NCBI RefSeq assembly: GCF_038051945.1
Contig: NZ_CP150302.1
Location: 744,001 to 808,000 of the forward strand
Length of the DNA: 64,000 bases
DNA from: Paenibacillus sp. FSL H3-0469
Lineage (GTDB): Bacteria > Bacillota > Bacilli > Paenibacillales > Paenibacillaceae
Direction of reading: 5' to 3'
The notes under the pieces are model-generated. The model was not told the DNA's origin, made no database searches, and worked only from the letters and a program-made list of their open reading frames with translations. Positions 1-9,023 of the stretch are shown in pieces (within the stretch, counting starts at the first letter, position 1; every line of letters begins with the position of its first letter). The translations under genes and the position numbers were made by a program.

Positions 1-2118
1 AGCCTTGGCCCGCTCGATGCGTAAGTTGTTAAGATATTCGCTGAAGTTGATACCGGTCTTCTCCTTGAAGATGCTCGACAGATAGCCGGAGGTCAGATTC
101 AGCTTGTCAGCTACGATGTTCAGAGTGATGTCTTCCCCGTAATGCTTATCCAGGTACTCCAGCACGAAGCTGATGACCGGATCCCGGGTCTCCGAGCCGC
201 TGCGGACCGCCGCAAGCACCGGAGTCACAATCTCCCGGAGCCATTCACTATACTGCTGTGTGGAATAGAAGGCGGCCAACGGCTCACCGGACAGGGCCGC
301 AAGCAGCCCGATTTCAAGCTCCGGCAAATTGAGCTTCTGGATTGTTTTGCCTGCCTGCTCTGCAACCCCCACAGCAAAAGCCCGGAAATCCTCCGCAGCG
401 GCATCCTTATTCGACAGTTGCTCCAGCTGACGGTCTATCCAGCCGATGACCGCCTCTTCGCTGCCGGACTGCAGCAGATTATACAGCTCTTCCCCGTGTG
501 TGACCTTCAGATGAAAGGCCTTGGCCGACGAGGCACGCGGCTCTACAATAATCTGTGTCTCCCCGTTCAGTCTGCGTTCCTTTAGCAGCTCGGACAAGTT
601 ATGGTAAACATCCGTAAACGGTGTTTCCCCTGAATATACCGGGCTGACCGCTATCGTAAGGTAGAGGGAAGGCTCCTCTGCCAGCAGCTCCTGCAGCGTG
701 CCCAGTACTTGAAGAATGCTGCTCTGCGGACCGGGATCGAAGAGCAGCAGCAAGAGCAGATCCTGTTCGGGCTGCAAGGCGACGGTCTCGGATTCCTCCC
801 CGGTGAACAGGCGCTGAATCAACTGCCATAGGGCCAGCGTATGCTGCTCCGGCTCCTCCGGCAGGCGGGTGAAGCTGAGCTTGAACAGGATGGAGGCATA
901 CGGCCGTTCGGAATGCAGCGCATCCTCCAGCTCGCTCAGGCTTGCGCCCAGCGGAATGTTTTTCACCTTATGGGTATACGCATACTGGCGGACCAGCGAA
1001 TTCTTGTGCGCCAGATCGTTCTGGATGAACCGGTTGTTCTCCAGGATCGAGCTCAGGCGGTCGCCGATAATGGCGAACTCCTTAACGCTGCTCACCTTGC
1101 CGGGAGCTCCGCCGGATTTGCGGTCGAACGTGGCGATCAGGCGCTGGAGCGGCTGGTTCAGCCGGTAGCTGAACAGGAGGGAGAACAGGAGGCTGACCAG
1201 TACCGCAGCAGCGAGCAGAACGGCGAGCAGCAGCCGCATGCCGCGCAGCCCGCTCGCAATGGCGGCAACCTCGGTGACCCGGACGTAGGTGAAGCCGGTC
1301 TGTGCCCCTTTTTGATAGAAATAATAGTTATCCCCGATCCGCTCATGTGAGTTTGCAGTAACGGCATACTCTAGAGCTGGCAGCTCCGTCTCTGTGGTGG
1401 AGAAGAGCAGACGGTCCTGCGCATCCATTATATAGAAGGGATTCTTCCCGGCATCACCATACGCCTGCTCCAGCCGCTGCGGATTCAGCATCACAATGCC
1501 GTAGACCTCTTCGTAAGGAATAGCCTTGATCATGACCGGCATCAGCCGTCCGAGCGGACGCGAGGAGTTCATCGTAGTCTCTGTGAAGGAGGCGGCAGGG
1601 AGGACCTTCAGATATTGGTTGTCCATGGACTGGCGGCTCCAGAAGTCCGCCGGATATTCCCCGCTGTAATAATACTTGCCGAACATATCAGCCGCGGTAC
1701 TCAGCCCCTCTTTCTCAAGCACATAGTCCTCCGCCTTGAAGTACAGAATGAAATTCTCAATATGCAGAAAAGGATTTCCGTACAGCGTCATCAGATCCGA
1801 CTTGACCTCATTTAGAATATCATAACGCCGGTTCTCCTTCAGATGGCTGAGAATGCCCAGGTTGGCCGTCCACGTATCCGACTGGGTCAGCGCCAGAATC
1901 ATATTCTGGGTCAGCCGGAAGTGATTCTCGTATCCCTCCACCGTCTGCTTCAGACTCTGCTCGTTCTGCCGGACTACCTCCTGATAGACCTTCCCGCTAA
2001 GATATAGATGAGAGAACAGATTGAATGAAGCCAGCAGCAGGATAACGCTCAAGAAGCTGAGCATGAGCTTAACGAACAGGCCGCTAAGGGCAAATTGGCT
2101 GGTAAGCGGTCTCTTCAT
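1..2118 (-). CDS. AraC-type regulator with membrane sensor (C-terminus cut)
   Basis: The reverse strand is open from ATG at 2118 to the window edge (706 codons, no stop), with AAGGGGG seven bases upstream of the start. A membrane segment lies near residues 14-33, an extracytoplasmic sensor region follows to about 270, and a second membrane segment lies near 285-305. The last 70 residues are an AraC helix-turn-helix (HYGEDITLNIVADKLNLTSG, then SSIFKEKTGINFSEYLN). This is the YesS-like layout, in which sugar sensing and DNA binding are in one chain. It diverges from a sugar-transport operon and so probably controls it. Only the end of the second helix-turn-helix is missing. The family call is firm; the ligand is inferred to be a GlcNAc glycan from the neighbours. 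Confidence 0.9.
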   Translation of the reverse strand, partial: MKRPLTSQFALSGLFVKLMLSFLSVILLLASFNLFSHLYLSGKVYQEVVRQNEQSLKQTVEGYENHFRLTQNMILALTQSDTWTANLGILSHLKENRRYDILNEVKSDLMTLYGNPFLHIENFILYFKAEDYVLEKEGLSTAADMFGKYYYSGEYPADFWSRQSMDNQYLKVLPAASFTETTMNSSRPLGRLMPVMIKAIPYEEVYGIVMLNPQRLEQAYGDAGKNPFYIMDAQDRLLFSTTETELPALEYAVTANSHERIGDNYYFYQKGAQTGFTYVRVTEVAAIASGLRGMRLLLAVLLAAAVLVSLLFSLLFSYRLNQPLQRLIATFDRKSGGAPGKVSSVKEFAIIGDRLSSILENNRFIQNDLAHKNSLVRQYAYTHKVKNIPLGASLSELEDALHSERPYASILFKLSFTRLPEEPEQHTLALWQLIQRLFTGEESETVALQPEQDLLLLLLFDPGPQSSILQVLGTLQELLAEEPSLYLTIAVSPVYSGETPFTDVYHNLSELLKERRLNGETQIIVEPRASSAKAFHLKVTHGEELYNLLQSGSEEAVIGWIDRQLEQLSNKDAAAEDFRAFAVGVAEQAGKTIQKLNLPELEIGLLAALSGEPLAAFYSTQQYSEWLREIVTPVLAAVRSGSETRDPVISFVLEYLDKHYGEDITLNIVADKLNLTSGYLSSIFKEKTGINFSEYLNNLRIERAKA

Positions 2119-2379
2119 AGGTATTCCCCCTTCAGTTACAGCCGCTTGGTTGTCGTTTTATCCTATCATAGCGGCCCAAAGCTGACACGCACAATATGCA
2201 CTTTTACCGATTTATACACCTTAACCGGGAAATATGCAGATCGGAAGAAAAGTTATATAACATGCTGATAGCGCTTCCCAAAGCAATGCCGCTATAATTC
2301 GGAGACAAACCCCGGAAGCAGAGGGGAAGTTAGCTGACATTAAGTGAGCTGCATCATTAAGAACAAGAGGGGAATGCCT
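2119..2379 (+). promoter_or_regulatory. divergent control region of the GlcNAc-glycan operon
   Basis: This gap separates the AraC gene from the operon. A TATAAT -10 box with a GC extension lies at 2293-2298, without a good -35 box, as is usual for activator-dependent promoters. TGATAGCGCTTCCC at 2265-2278 resembles a CcpA cre site with about three mismatches. Both assignments are by eye. Confidence 0.4.
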
Positions 2380-3348
2380 ATGGCTCAAACGAGTGTAGTA
2401 CCTGACAATTTGCGAGAGGAATTGAAAGATCCTTACCGGCGTCAAGGGCGTCTGCTGCGGACCTGGAACCATAACAAAACACTATGGCTGCTGTTCCTGC
2501 CGTGCCTGCTGTACTATCTGATTTTCCGCTATGCACCGATGTTCGGCCTCGTCATTACGTTTAAGGATTATAATCTGTTTAAAGGAATCTGGGCCAGTGA
2601 CTGGGTGGGGTTCAAGTATTACCGGATGTTTTTTGAGAATCCTGACTTTTGGCCGCTGATGAAGAATACTCTGCTCCTGGGCCTATACAAGCTGGTGTTC
2701 GGTTTCCCGGCTCCGGTGATCCTGGCGATTCTGCTGAATGAAGTCCGTAAGGCCGCGTTCAAAAAATTCGTGCAGACCGTCAGCTATCTGCCGCATTTCA
2801 TCTCAAATGTCATTGTGGCGAGCATGGTTATTATGTTCCTGTCACCGACCGGCGGCCTGATTAACAATCTGCTGGGCACCTTCGGGATTGGACCGGTTAA
2901 CTTCATGAATGAGCCGGGAATGTTCCGGGGTATCTATGTCCTGTCGGAGATCTGGCAGCATATCGGCTGGGAGACCATCATCTATCTGGCGGCATTGACG
3001 GCAATCGATCCGCAGCTCTATGAAGCAGCCGACATGGACGGGGCCAGCCGGATGCGCAAAATATGGCATGTCACACTGCCCGGCATCTCACCGGCGATTG
3101 TCATCACGCTGATTCTGAATATCGGCAAGGTGCTGGAGATTGGCTTCGAGAAGGTGTTCCTCATGCAAAACCCGGCGATCTACGATACGGCCGACATCAT
3201 CAGCACGTATGTGTACCGGGTCGGGATGGAGCAGGGGAACTTCAGCTACGGTGCCTCCATTGACCTGTTCATGGGCATTATCAGCCTGATCTTCATCTAT
3301 AGCGCCAATTACATCAGCCGCCGTGTCAGTGAGACAAGTCTATGGTAG
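2380..3348 (+). CDS. ABC sugar transporter permease, LplB type
   Basis: This membrane subunit belongs to a carbohydrate ABC importer. It has about six hydrophobic segments and the permease EAA loop (YEAADMDGASRMRKIWHVTLPGI), which docks the ATPase. Start choice: ATG at 2380 has AGAGGGG seven bases upstream; the in-frame GTG at 2344 and ATG at 2374 lack proper spacing. The protein is 322 residues, normal for the LplB/YtcP group. The second permease follows 15 bases later, and then the lipoprotein binder. No ATPase gene is nearby, so a shared MsmX-like ATPase elsewhere is likely. Substrate by context: oligosaccharides containing GlcNAc. Confidence 0.93.
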   Translation: MAQTSVVPDNLREELKDPYRRQGRLLRTWNHNKTLWLLFLPCLLYYLIFRYAPMFGLVITFKDYNLFKGIWASDWVGFKYYRMFFENPDFWPLMKNTLLLGLYKLVFGFPAPVILAILLNEVRKAAFKKFVQTVSYLPHFISNVIVASMVIMFLSPTGGLINNLLGTFGIGPVNFMNEPGMFRGIYVLSEIWQHIGWETIIYLAALTAIDPQLYEAADMDGASRMRKIWHVTLPGISPAIVITLILNIGKVLEIGFEKVFLMQNPAIYDTADIISTYVYRVGMEQGNFSYGASIDLFMGIISLIFIYSANYISRRVSETSLW

Positions 3349-3363
3349 AGGAGGGGTGTGGTG

Positions 3364-4233
3364 ATGAGATCACCGAGAATTTCCTGGTTTAATGTGATCA
3401 GCACGTTCTTTCTGCTGGTGGTTGTGATAATTACGCTCTACCCGTTCCTGCACATGCTTGCGGTGTCTCTGAGCAGCGATGTCAATGTCATCAAGAACAC
3501 GGTTTCGTTCTGGCCCAAGGGCTTCAATGTGAAGATGTACGAGCTGGTGCTGGGAGACCCGAAGATCTGGACGGCCTATAAAAACACGCTGATCTACACC
3601 GTGCTCGGCACGCTGATCTCGCTGGTGGTTACGTCTACCGGAGCCTATGCGCTCTCCCGCCGGGATATGGCGCTGCGCAGGACCTTCACCATGCTGATCG
3701 TCGTCACGATGTTCTTCAGCGGCGGGATGATCCCGACCTTCCTTGTGGTCCGCTCCCTGGATATGGTGGATACTGTGTGGGGCATGGTGCTGCCGGGCGC
3801 GGTCAGCACCTGGAATCTGATTCTGATGCGGACCTTCTTCTCCGGCATTCCCAAGGAGCTGGAGGAATCCGGGCGAATGGACGGATTGAATGATATCGGG
3901 ATATTCATGCGTATTATCATTCCGCTGTCGAAGGCTTCCTTCGCTACTATTGCTTTATTTTATGCGGTGGGCATGTGGAATAACTTCATTTATCCGCTCC
4001 TGTATCTGCGCACCCCGGACCTGTTCCCGCTTCAGGTGCTGCTCCGAAATCTGGTGCTGGCAGGAAGCGCAAGCTCCGGGGATGTAACCGGCATCGGAGG
4101 AGACAATCAGGTGGTTGAAGAGTCGCTTAAATATGCAACGATTATGGTCTCTACGCTGCCGATCCTCACGGTATATCCGTTTGTTCAGAAGTATTTTGTC
4201 AAAGGCGCCATGATCGGTGCAGTGAAGGGCTGA
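3364..4233 (+). CDS. ABC sugar transporter permease, YtcP type
   Basis: Second membrane subunit of the importer, 289 residues from ATG at 3364, chosen because AGGAGGGG sits seven bases upstream (GTGs at 3358 and 3361 are too close). It shows the typical start (TLYPFLHMLAVSLSS), an EAA loop (ELEESGRMDGLNDIGIFMRI) and the terminal VQKYFVKGAMIGAVKG motif of YtcP-like proteins. It lies between the LplB-type permease and the lipoprotein gene and would form the heterodimeric channel with the former. Confidence 0.93.
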   Translation: MRSPRISWFNVISTFFLLVVVIITLYPFLHMLAVSLSSDVNVIKNTVSFWPKGFNVKMYELVLGDPKIWTAYKNTLIYTVLGTLISLVVTSTGAYALSRRDMALRRTFTMLIVVTMFFSGGMIPTFLVVRSLDMVDTVWGMVLPGAVSTWNLILMRTFFSGIPKELEESGRMDGLNDIGIFMRIIIPLSKASFATIALFYAVGMWNNFIYPLLYLRTPDLFPLQVLLRNLVLAGSASSGDVTGIGGDNQVVEESLKYATIMVSTLPILTVYPFVQKYFVKGAMIGAVKG

Positions 4234-4276
4234 TCCGGCCCTGAACCATAACTACTACTTAAGGGAGAGATGAAGA

Positions 4277-5845
4277 ATGAACAAATGGAAGTCTGTAATG
4301 CTGCCCCTCGCGGCAGCGGCAATACTGGTGAGCGGCTGCAGCGGGGGCAATAACAATAATGCCTCACCTGCTGCCACGGCTGCACCGGGCGGAGAAGCTG
4401 GGGCCGCCACTGCGGGAGCGAAGCAGGCACATACCTTCACCGCACTCCTGGACAACAACCCAACCTTTCCGTATTCCAAGGACTGGCCGGTGTGGGGCTG
4501 GATCAAGGACCAGACCGGCGCCACCCTGGAGGTGCAGACCCCATCCGGGAAGCTGGCTGAAGCGCTGAACCTGGCGGTGGCCTCCAATGCGCTGCCGGAT
4601 CTGATGTATATGCCCAACCGCAAGGAATCGAACAAGTTCGGCCAGCAGGGGGCACTCGTAGACCTGATGGAGTACATGGACAAGCTGCCGAATCTGACCG
4701 CCTGGATGAAGCAATACCCGGATGAGGCGAAAGCCGCACTCTCCGCTGACGGCAAAATGTACATGTTCCCGAACCAGGGCTTCGGAGAGACGAACCGGAT
4801 GATCTGGATGTACCGCCAGGATGTTTTTGACAAAGAAGGGATTAAGGCTCCCGCTACCTATGATGAGCTGCATACGGCTCTGAAGACGCTCAAGGCGAAA
4901 TACCCGGACAGTTACCCGCTGTCGGTCCGTTACGGCCAGATCCCGGATGAGATGAATGCGAATATGACGGTTAACTATAGGACAGGCGAAGGGGCTTACT
5001 ACGATTTCGATGCAAAAGAATGGCGCTATGGGCCGACAGAGGACAGCTACAAGGAAATGGTCGGCATGTGGAAGCAGTTCTATGACGAAGGGCTGATTCC
5101 GCCGGACTTCCTCTCGCTGCAAACCAAGCAGTGGCAGGACATGGTGTCCACCGGCAAATCTTTTGTAACCGTGGATTATATCAGCCGGGTGGACTTCTTC
5201 AATAATGCGATGCGCAAGGAGAATCCGGAATTCAATATGCAGTTCATGGCTCCTCCCGCAGGGCTTGAAGGCGGCAAGCAGCTGAACCCTTACTTCCATT
5301 ACATGGAGGGTGGCCTGACGGTAGCTTCAACCTCCAAGAATATCGAAGATATCATGAGTTATATGGACTTTTTCTATTCGGAAGAAGGCCGGACGCTCAG
5401 CAGCTGGGGTGTGGAAGGCGAGACGTATGTGAAGGAAGGCGAGACGATCAAGTTCAAGCCGGAATTCACCGATGTGATTGAAATGCGGAAGCAGACGGGA
5501 CTTCAGACCAGCGGAACGTATACGTGGATTGACTTCAATGCCCATCTGTCCCTGTTCTCGGCTGACCTGAAGCATGCTTATGAAGAGGCTGTCAAGTATG
5601 ATCCGGCCAACATGCAGCCGCGTCCGGCCTTCACCGAGAAGGAGAATGAAGTCATCTCGATCACCGGACAGGCGATCAAGAAGCACCGCGATGAGAGCTT
5701 CGCCAAGTTCGTGACCGGCTCCCGCAAGCTGGCGGACTGGGATAAATATGTTGAGGAGATCAATAATCTGGGCGTCGACAAGCTGCTCTCGACTTACAAG
5801 GAGGCGTATGACCGCGTTCAGAATATTCAATTAAGCAGCAAGTAA
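4277..5845 (+). CDS. sugar-binding lipoprotein of ABC importer
   Basis: Extracellular solute-binding protein of 522 residues. The N-terminus is a lipoprotein signal (MNKWKSVMLPLAAAAILVSGC) with lipobox LVSGC, so it is cut before Cys21 and lipid-anchored. A Gly/Ala/Asn-rich linker follows, then a LipO/YtcQ-type binding fold rich in Trp and Tyr. The ribosome site AAGGGAG lies nine bases before the ATG. It is third in the operon, after both permeases, and would deliver oligosaccharide to them. The ligand cannot be read from sequence; the downstream hexosaminidases suggest GlcNAc-containing glycans. Confidence 0.93.
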   Translation: MNKWKSVMLPLAAAAILVSGCSGGNNNNASPAATAAPGGEAGAATAGAKQAHTFTALLDNNPTFPYSKDWPVWGWIKDQTGATLEVQTPSGKLAEALNLAVASNALPDLMYMPNRKESNKFGQQGALVDLMEYMDKLPNLTAWMKQYPDEAKAALSADGKMYMFPNQGFGETNRMIWMYRQDVFDKEGIKAPATYDELHTALKTLKAKYPDSYPLSVRYGQIPDEMNANMTVNYRTGEGAYYDFDAKEWRYGPTEDSYKEMVGMWKQFYDEGLIPPDFLSLQTKQWQDMVSTGKSFVTVDYISRVDFFNNAMRKENPEFNMQFMAPPAGLEGGKQLNPYFHYMEGGLTVASTSKNIEDIMSYMDFFYSEEGRTLSSWGVEGETYVKEGETIKFKPEFTDVIEMRKQTGLQTSGTYTWIDFNAHLSLFSADLKHAYEEAVKYDPANMQPRPAFTEKENEVISITGQAIKKHRDESFAKFVTGSRKLADWDKYVEEINNLGVDKLLSTYKEAYDRVQNIQLSSK

Positions 5846-5920
5846 TTGCAGGACAGAACCGCTGAAGCACAGGCAAGGCATTCAGGGTATTCGCTTGACC
5901 ATTATAAGGAGGCGCCGCTT

Positions 5921-8900
5921 ATGAAGCAATGGCTGCAGGGCTCTGGTAACCCGTTTGGATGGATTCTATCGGTGTTAGGTCTGATTGTTGTACTCTCAGC
6001 AGTGGCGGTCCCGGGCACAGCCCGGGCCGCAGGCACCATTACACTGGATGAACCGCCTGGGGGATACGCTTCCTCCGGCGGGCCGGTTGAAGTCAGCGGC
6101 ACCTATACCGGACTGTATGATGTCCGGCTGTATGCGAACGGGACGGCACAGTTCGAGGCGCTGCTGGATGACCCGGACGGGGATGACAGCGGCAGCTGGT
6201 CTTATACGCTCGACACCTCCCGGTATAACGGTCCGGTGGAGCTGGTGGCCCGCGGGCTGGATACCACCACCCGCTACGGGGTGTGGAGTCCGTCTGTCAC
6301 CCTTGAGGTGAACAACCCAGCAGGCGTTGCACCAGTGGTGACGATTACGGGTCCGGATGAAGGGATTGCTGTGACCGGATTGGTGACGGTCACCGTTCAG
6401 GCAGAATCGGCTACGCCGGTCTCCGCCGTGCAGGTCCGGGTGAACCGGGGCCCTTGGCAACAGGCTGCGTATAACGGCACGGAATATGTATATGCCTGGA
6501 ATACGGCGGGCATCGGCGACCGCACGGTCAGCCTGGAGGCCCGGGCCGCGAATGCGCCGGGACGTTACGGCTACAGTCCGACCGTCTATGCGCAGGTCGG
6601 TGCCGGTACCCACGATCCGGCAATTCCCCTGCCGGATCAGGACCGGGCGATGTGGATCTGGGAGCCGGAGAGCTATAAGCTGCTGCTGAATCCAGGCTCG
6701 CGCGAAGTACTGGAGTCCTTCGTTACGGATACCACGACCTTCGGTTCAGAGCCGGTCACGACCCTGTATCTGGCCGTGGGCAACTACGCCGGCTACCGGG
6801 CGCTGGAGGAGCAGGAGGATGAGCTGCGATCCTTCATGCGCTGGGCGCATGAGCGGAACTTAAATGTTCATGCCCTTGTGGCGGGCGGAACCTCCCCGGC
6901 TTATATGGGCGCATACGAGCGCTATCATAGTCATGCCATCCGTGAGATCGAGCAGATTATCAACTACAATCTTGCAGCGGCCGAAGATGAGAAGTTCGAT
7001 GGAATCAATGTGGACATCGAGCCGTATATATCCCCGGACTTCAAAGATCCAAGCAAATTTCTGCAAAAGGAATACCTGGATGGCCTGCGTAAAATGATTG
7101 ACCGCCGGGATACAGCCGGTATCCGGCTGCCCTTTGGCCCGGCTGTGCCTAAATGGTATGACTCCTCTGAGCAGGGGGCGAATATCCAGTGGAACGGCAC
7201 AACGAAATGGCTGTCCGAGCATATCCAGGATATCTCTGATTATATCTCCATCATGGATTACCGGGATTCCGCAGACGGAACGGCCGGTATCATTGCCGGA
7301 GCTGCCGGTGAGCTGGCCTATGCCGAAGCCATCGGCAAGCCGAATTCTGTAGTCATTGGAGTGGAGACGCTGGATATTGCCAACAGCGGCGACCCGGAGA
7401 CGATCACCTTCCTGGAAGAAGGGCTCACGCATATGGAAGCCGAGCTGGACAAGGTCTATGCCGCTTCCGGGCTGAGCAGCGCCTTCGGCGGAATCGCTGT
7501 CCATCACTATGATTCCTACCGGGCCCTGCCTTCGTATTGGGGACCGGGCGGCGTTTTCTGGACAGCACCGGAAGATCATGAAGCCCCGTCCGCCCCTGCG
7601 GGTACGCCAACCGCTGTTGCCAGTGACTATCAGAGCATAAGACTGAATTACGGAATGGCTACTGACAATTTAGAGGTAGACCGCTACGTTATCTACCGCA
7701 GTACGGTCCCCGGCTTCACGCCAACCTCGGCGGATATCGCCGGACTTGCCCGGAGCCTGAATTATCAGGACAAGGGACTGCTCCCGGACACCACCTACTA
7801 TTACCGGGTGGCTGCCCGCGATCTGGCGGGCAATATCGGCCCGTTATCCGGTGAAGTGTCTGCTGTCACCGGCAGTACGGCGCTTAAGCCGTTGATTGTG
7901 ACGGATATGCAGCTCTCCTACACTGGTACCGCTGCGGCAGCTTCGATGAAGGTGCGCGATTATGCCACAGGGGAAGTGCTTACAGGAGCTGCAATAGAAG
8001 GCCGCTTCACGTATTCGGCGGGCCGTTATGCAGCGGCAGTTACGGGCGCGGATGGACGGGCAGCCTTCACCTCGGAGGCGATTCCGACCGGCCGTCAAGC
8101 CGGGTTCGAGCCGAGAAGAGTTCAGGCTCCCGGTTATTACTACGCCAGCGCCCATGACCTGCCGCACACCACGGCGCTGCTGCCGCATGGCGGGCTTAGC
8201 GGATTAACGTTATCGGCAGGAGTGTGGGACAAGCCTTTCGCGGCGGGTGACAAGGCCTATACCGTAACAGTCAACAGCAATGTATCTTCGTTACAGATCA
8301 CCCCGGTTACCGCCAAGGCATCGGATGCAGTACGGATTAACGGGATGACTGTGGCATCGGGAACGGCCGCGTCCGTTACGATCGGGTCAGAGCCTGCTGA
8401 TGTGCCGGTCTTAGTCTATCACAAGGATGGAACCGTGGATCTGTATCTGCTGCGTATCGAGAAAAGTGCTCTGGCAGATCCGGTGGTTCCGGTGACCATG
8501 GATGCTTATGTCCATGAGCATCAGCCCTCCGTTAATTTCGGGCAGGAGCCTGTGCTGGAGATTGCCGATCTGCCGAATGCACAGGGCGGAGGGGACCGCA
8601 TCGCCTTCATGAAGGCTGAACTGAATCTCTCCGGGACAGCGGTGCAGACCGTAACTATGAACGTGTATGTCACTGCTGCCCCGGCTTCTCCGGTTACCCT
8701 TGCACTGAAAGGGTACACTGGAGCGCAGTGGACCGAGAACGGCATTACGTGGAATAACCGTCCCGTCAGCGGCGGAACTAACCTCGGAACGGTCCGGGTC
8801 ACCGGGGCTGGGTTGTACAGTGCGGATGTAACTTCTTATGTGCTTACGGCAACGGCAGCGGGGCTTACACCAACCTTCCAGTGGAGTGATCCTAATACAT

Positions 8901-8977
8901 CGGGAATCGTTGTAACGCTGGCCAGTTCAGAGAATTCGGATAACAAGCCTTATTTGTTGGTTAATAGCGGAATGTAA
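5921..8977 (+). CDS. secreted multidomain protein with GH18-like catalytic motif
   Basis: The start is ATG 5921 behind AAGGAGG; an upstream in-frame extension lacks a ribosome site. The product is 1018 residues. A signal peptide ends near 37 (GTARAAGT). Two Ig-like repeats follow (about 40-125 and 137-228), then a probable TIM barrel (about 230-550) with DGINVDIE at 360-367, matching the GH18 pattern DGxxxDxE with Glu367 as candidate acid, and later SIMDYRDS, like the MxYD motif. After that come an FN3 domain (about 553-655), an unassigned region, a cadherin-like beta-sandwich (about 756-850) and a C-terminal DNRLRE-type domain (about 853-1018). No sortase or S-layer anchor is visible. Being between the binder and nagB, it may be a secreted endo-acting GlcNAc-glycan hydrolase. 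The catalytic call is inference. Confidence 0.72.
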   Translation: MKQWLQGSGNPFGWILSVLGLIVVLSAVAVPGTARAAGTITLDEPPGGYASSGGPVEVSGTYTGLYDVRLYANGTAQFEALLDDPDGDDSGSWSYTLDTSRYNGPVELVARGLDTTTRYGVWSPSVTLEVNNPAGVAPVVTITGPDEGIAVTGLVTVTVQAESATPVSAVQVRVNRGPWQQAAYNGTEYVYAWNTAGIGDRTVSLEARAANAPGRYGYSPTVYAQVGAGTHDPAIPLPDQDRAMWIWEPESYKLLLNPGSREVLESFVTDTTTFGSEPVTTLYLAVGNYAGYRALEEQEDELRSFMRWAHERNLNVHALVAGGTSPAYMGAYERYHSHAIREIEQIINYNLAAAEDEKFDGINVDIEPYISPDFKDPSKFLQKEYLDGLRKMIDRRDTAGIRLPFGPAVPKWYDSSEQGANIQWNGTTKWLSEHIQDISDYISIMDYRDSADGTAGIIAGAAGELAYAEAIGKPNSVVIGVETLDIANSGDPETITFLEEGLTHMEAELDKVYAASGLSSAFGGIAVHHYDSYRALPSYWGPGGVFWTAPEDHEAPSAPAGTPTAVASDYQSIRLNYGMATDNLEVDRYVIYRSTVPGFTPTSADIAGLARSLNYQDKGLLPDTTYYYRVAARDLAGNIGPLSGEVSAVTGSTALKPLIVTDMQLSYTGTAAAASMKVRDYATGEVLTGAAIEGRFTYSAGRYAAAVTGADGRAAFTSEAIPTGRQAGFEPRRVQAPGYYYASAHDLPHTTALLPHGGLSGLTLSAGVWDKPFAAGDKAYTVTVNSNVSSLQITPVTAKASDAVRINGMTVASGTAASVTIGSEPADVPVLVYHKDGTVDLYLLRIEKSALADPVVPVTMDAYVHEHQPSVNFGQEPVLEIADLPNAQGGGDRIAFMKAELNLSGTAVQTVTMNVYVTAAPASPVTLALKGYTGAQWTENGITWNNRPVSGGTNLGTVRVTGAGLYSADVTSYVLTATAAGLTPTFQWSDPNTSGIVVTLASSENSDNKPYLLVNSGM

Positions 8978-8983
8978 AAGAGA

Positions 8984-9004
8984 GGGGGCGGTCTTTCCGC
9001 CCCC
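8984..9004 (+). other. intercistronic stem-loop before nagB
   Basis: GGGGGCGG (8984-8991) and CCGCCCCC (8997-9004) form a perfect eight-pair stem with a five-base loop. It lies seven bases after the previous stop codon and just before the nagB ribosome site. There is no T-run, so it is more likely an mRNA-stability or processing element than a terminator. Confidence 0.6.
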
Positions 9005-9023
9005 ATAAGGAGGAGGGCTCATC

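Noticed and set aside
2119..2379. Riboswitch or T-box leader ahead of the operon
   Set aside because: No conserved T-box or riboswitch core and no terminator/antiterminator pair could be seen.
4364..5299. 311-codon minus-strand frame
   Set aside because: Antisense to the sugar-binding lipoprotein; no start signal and no domain.
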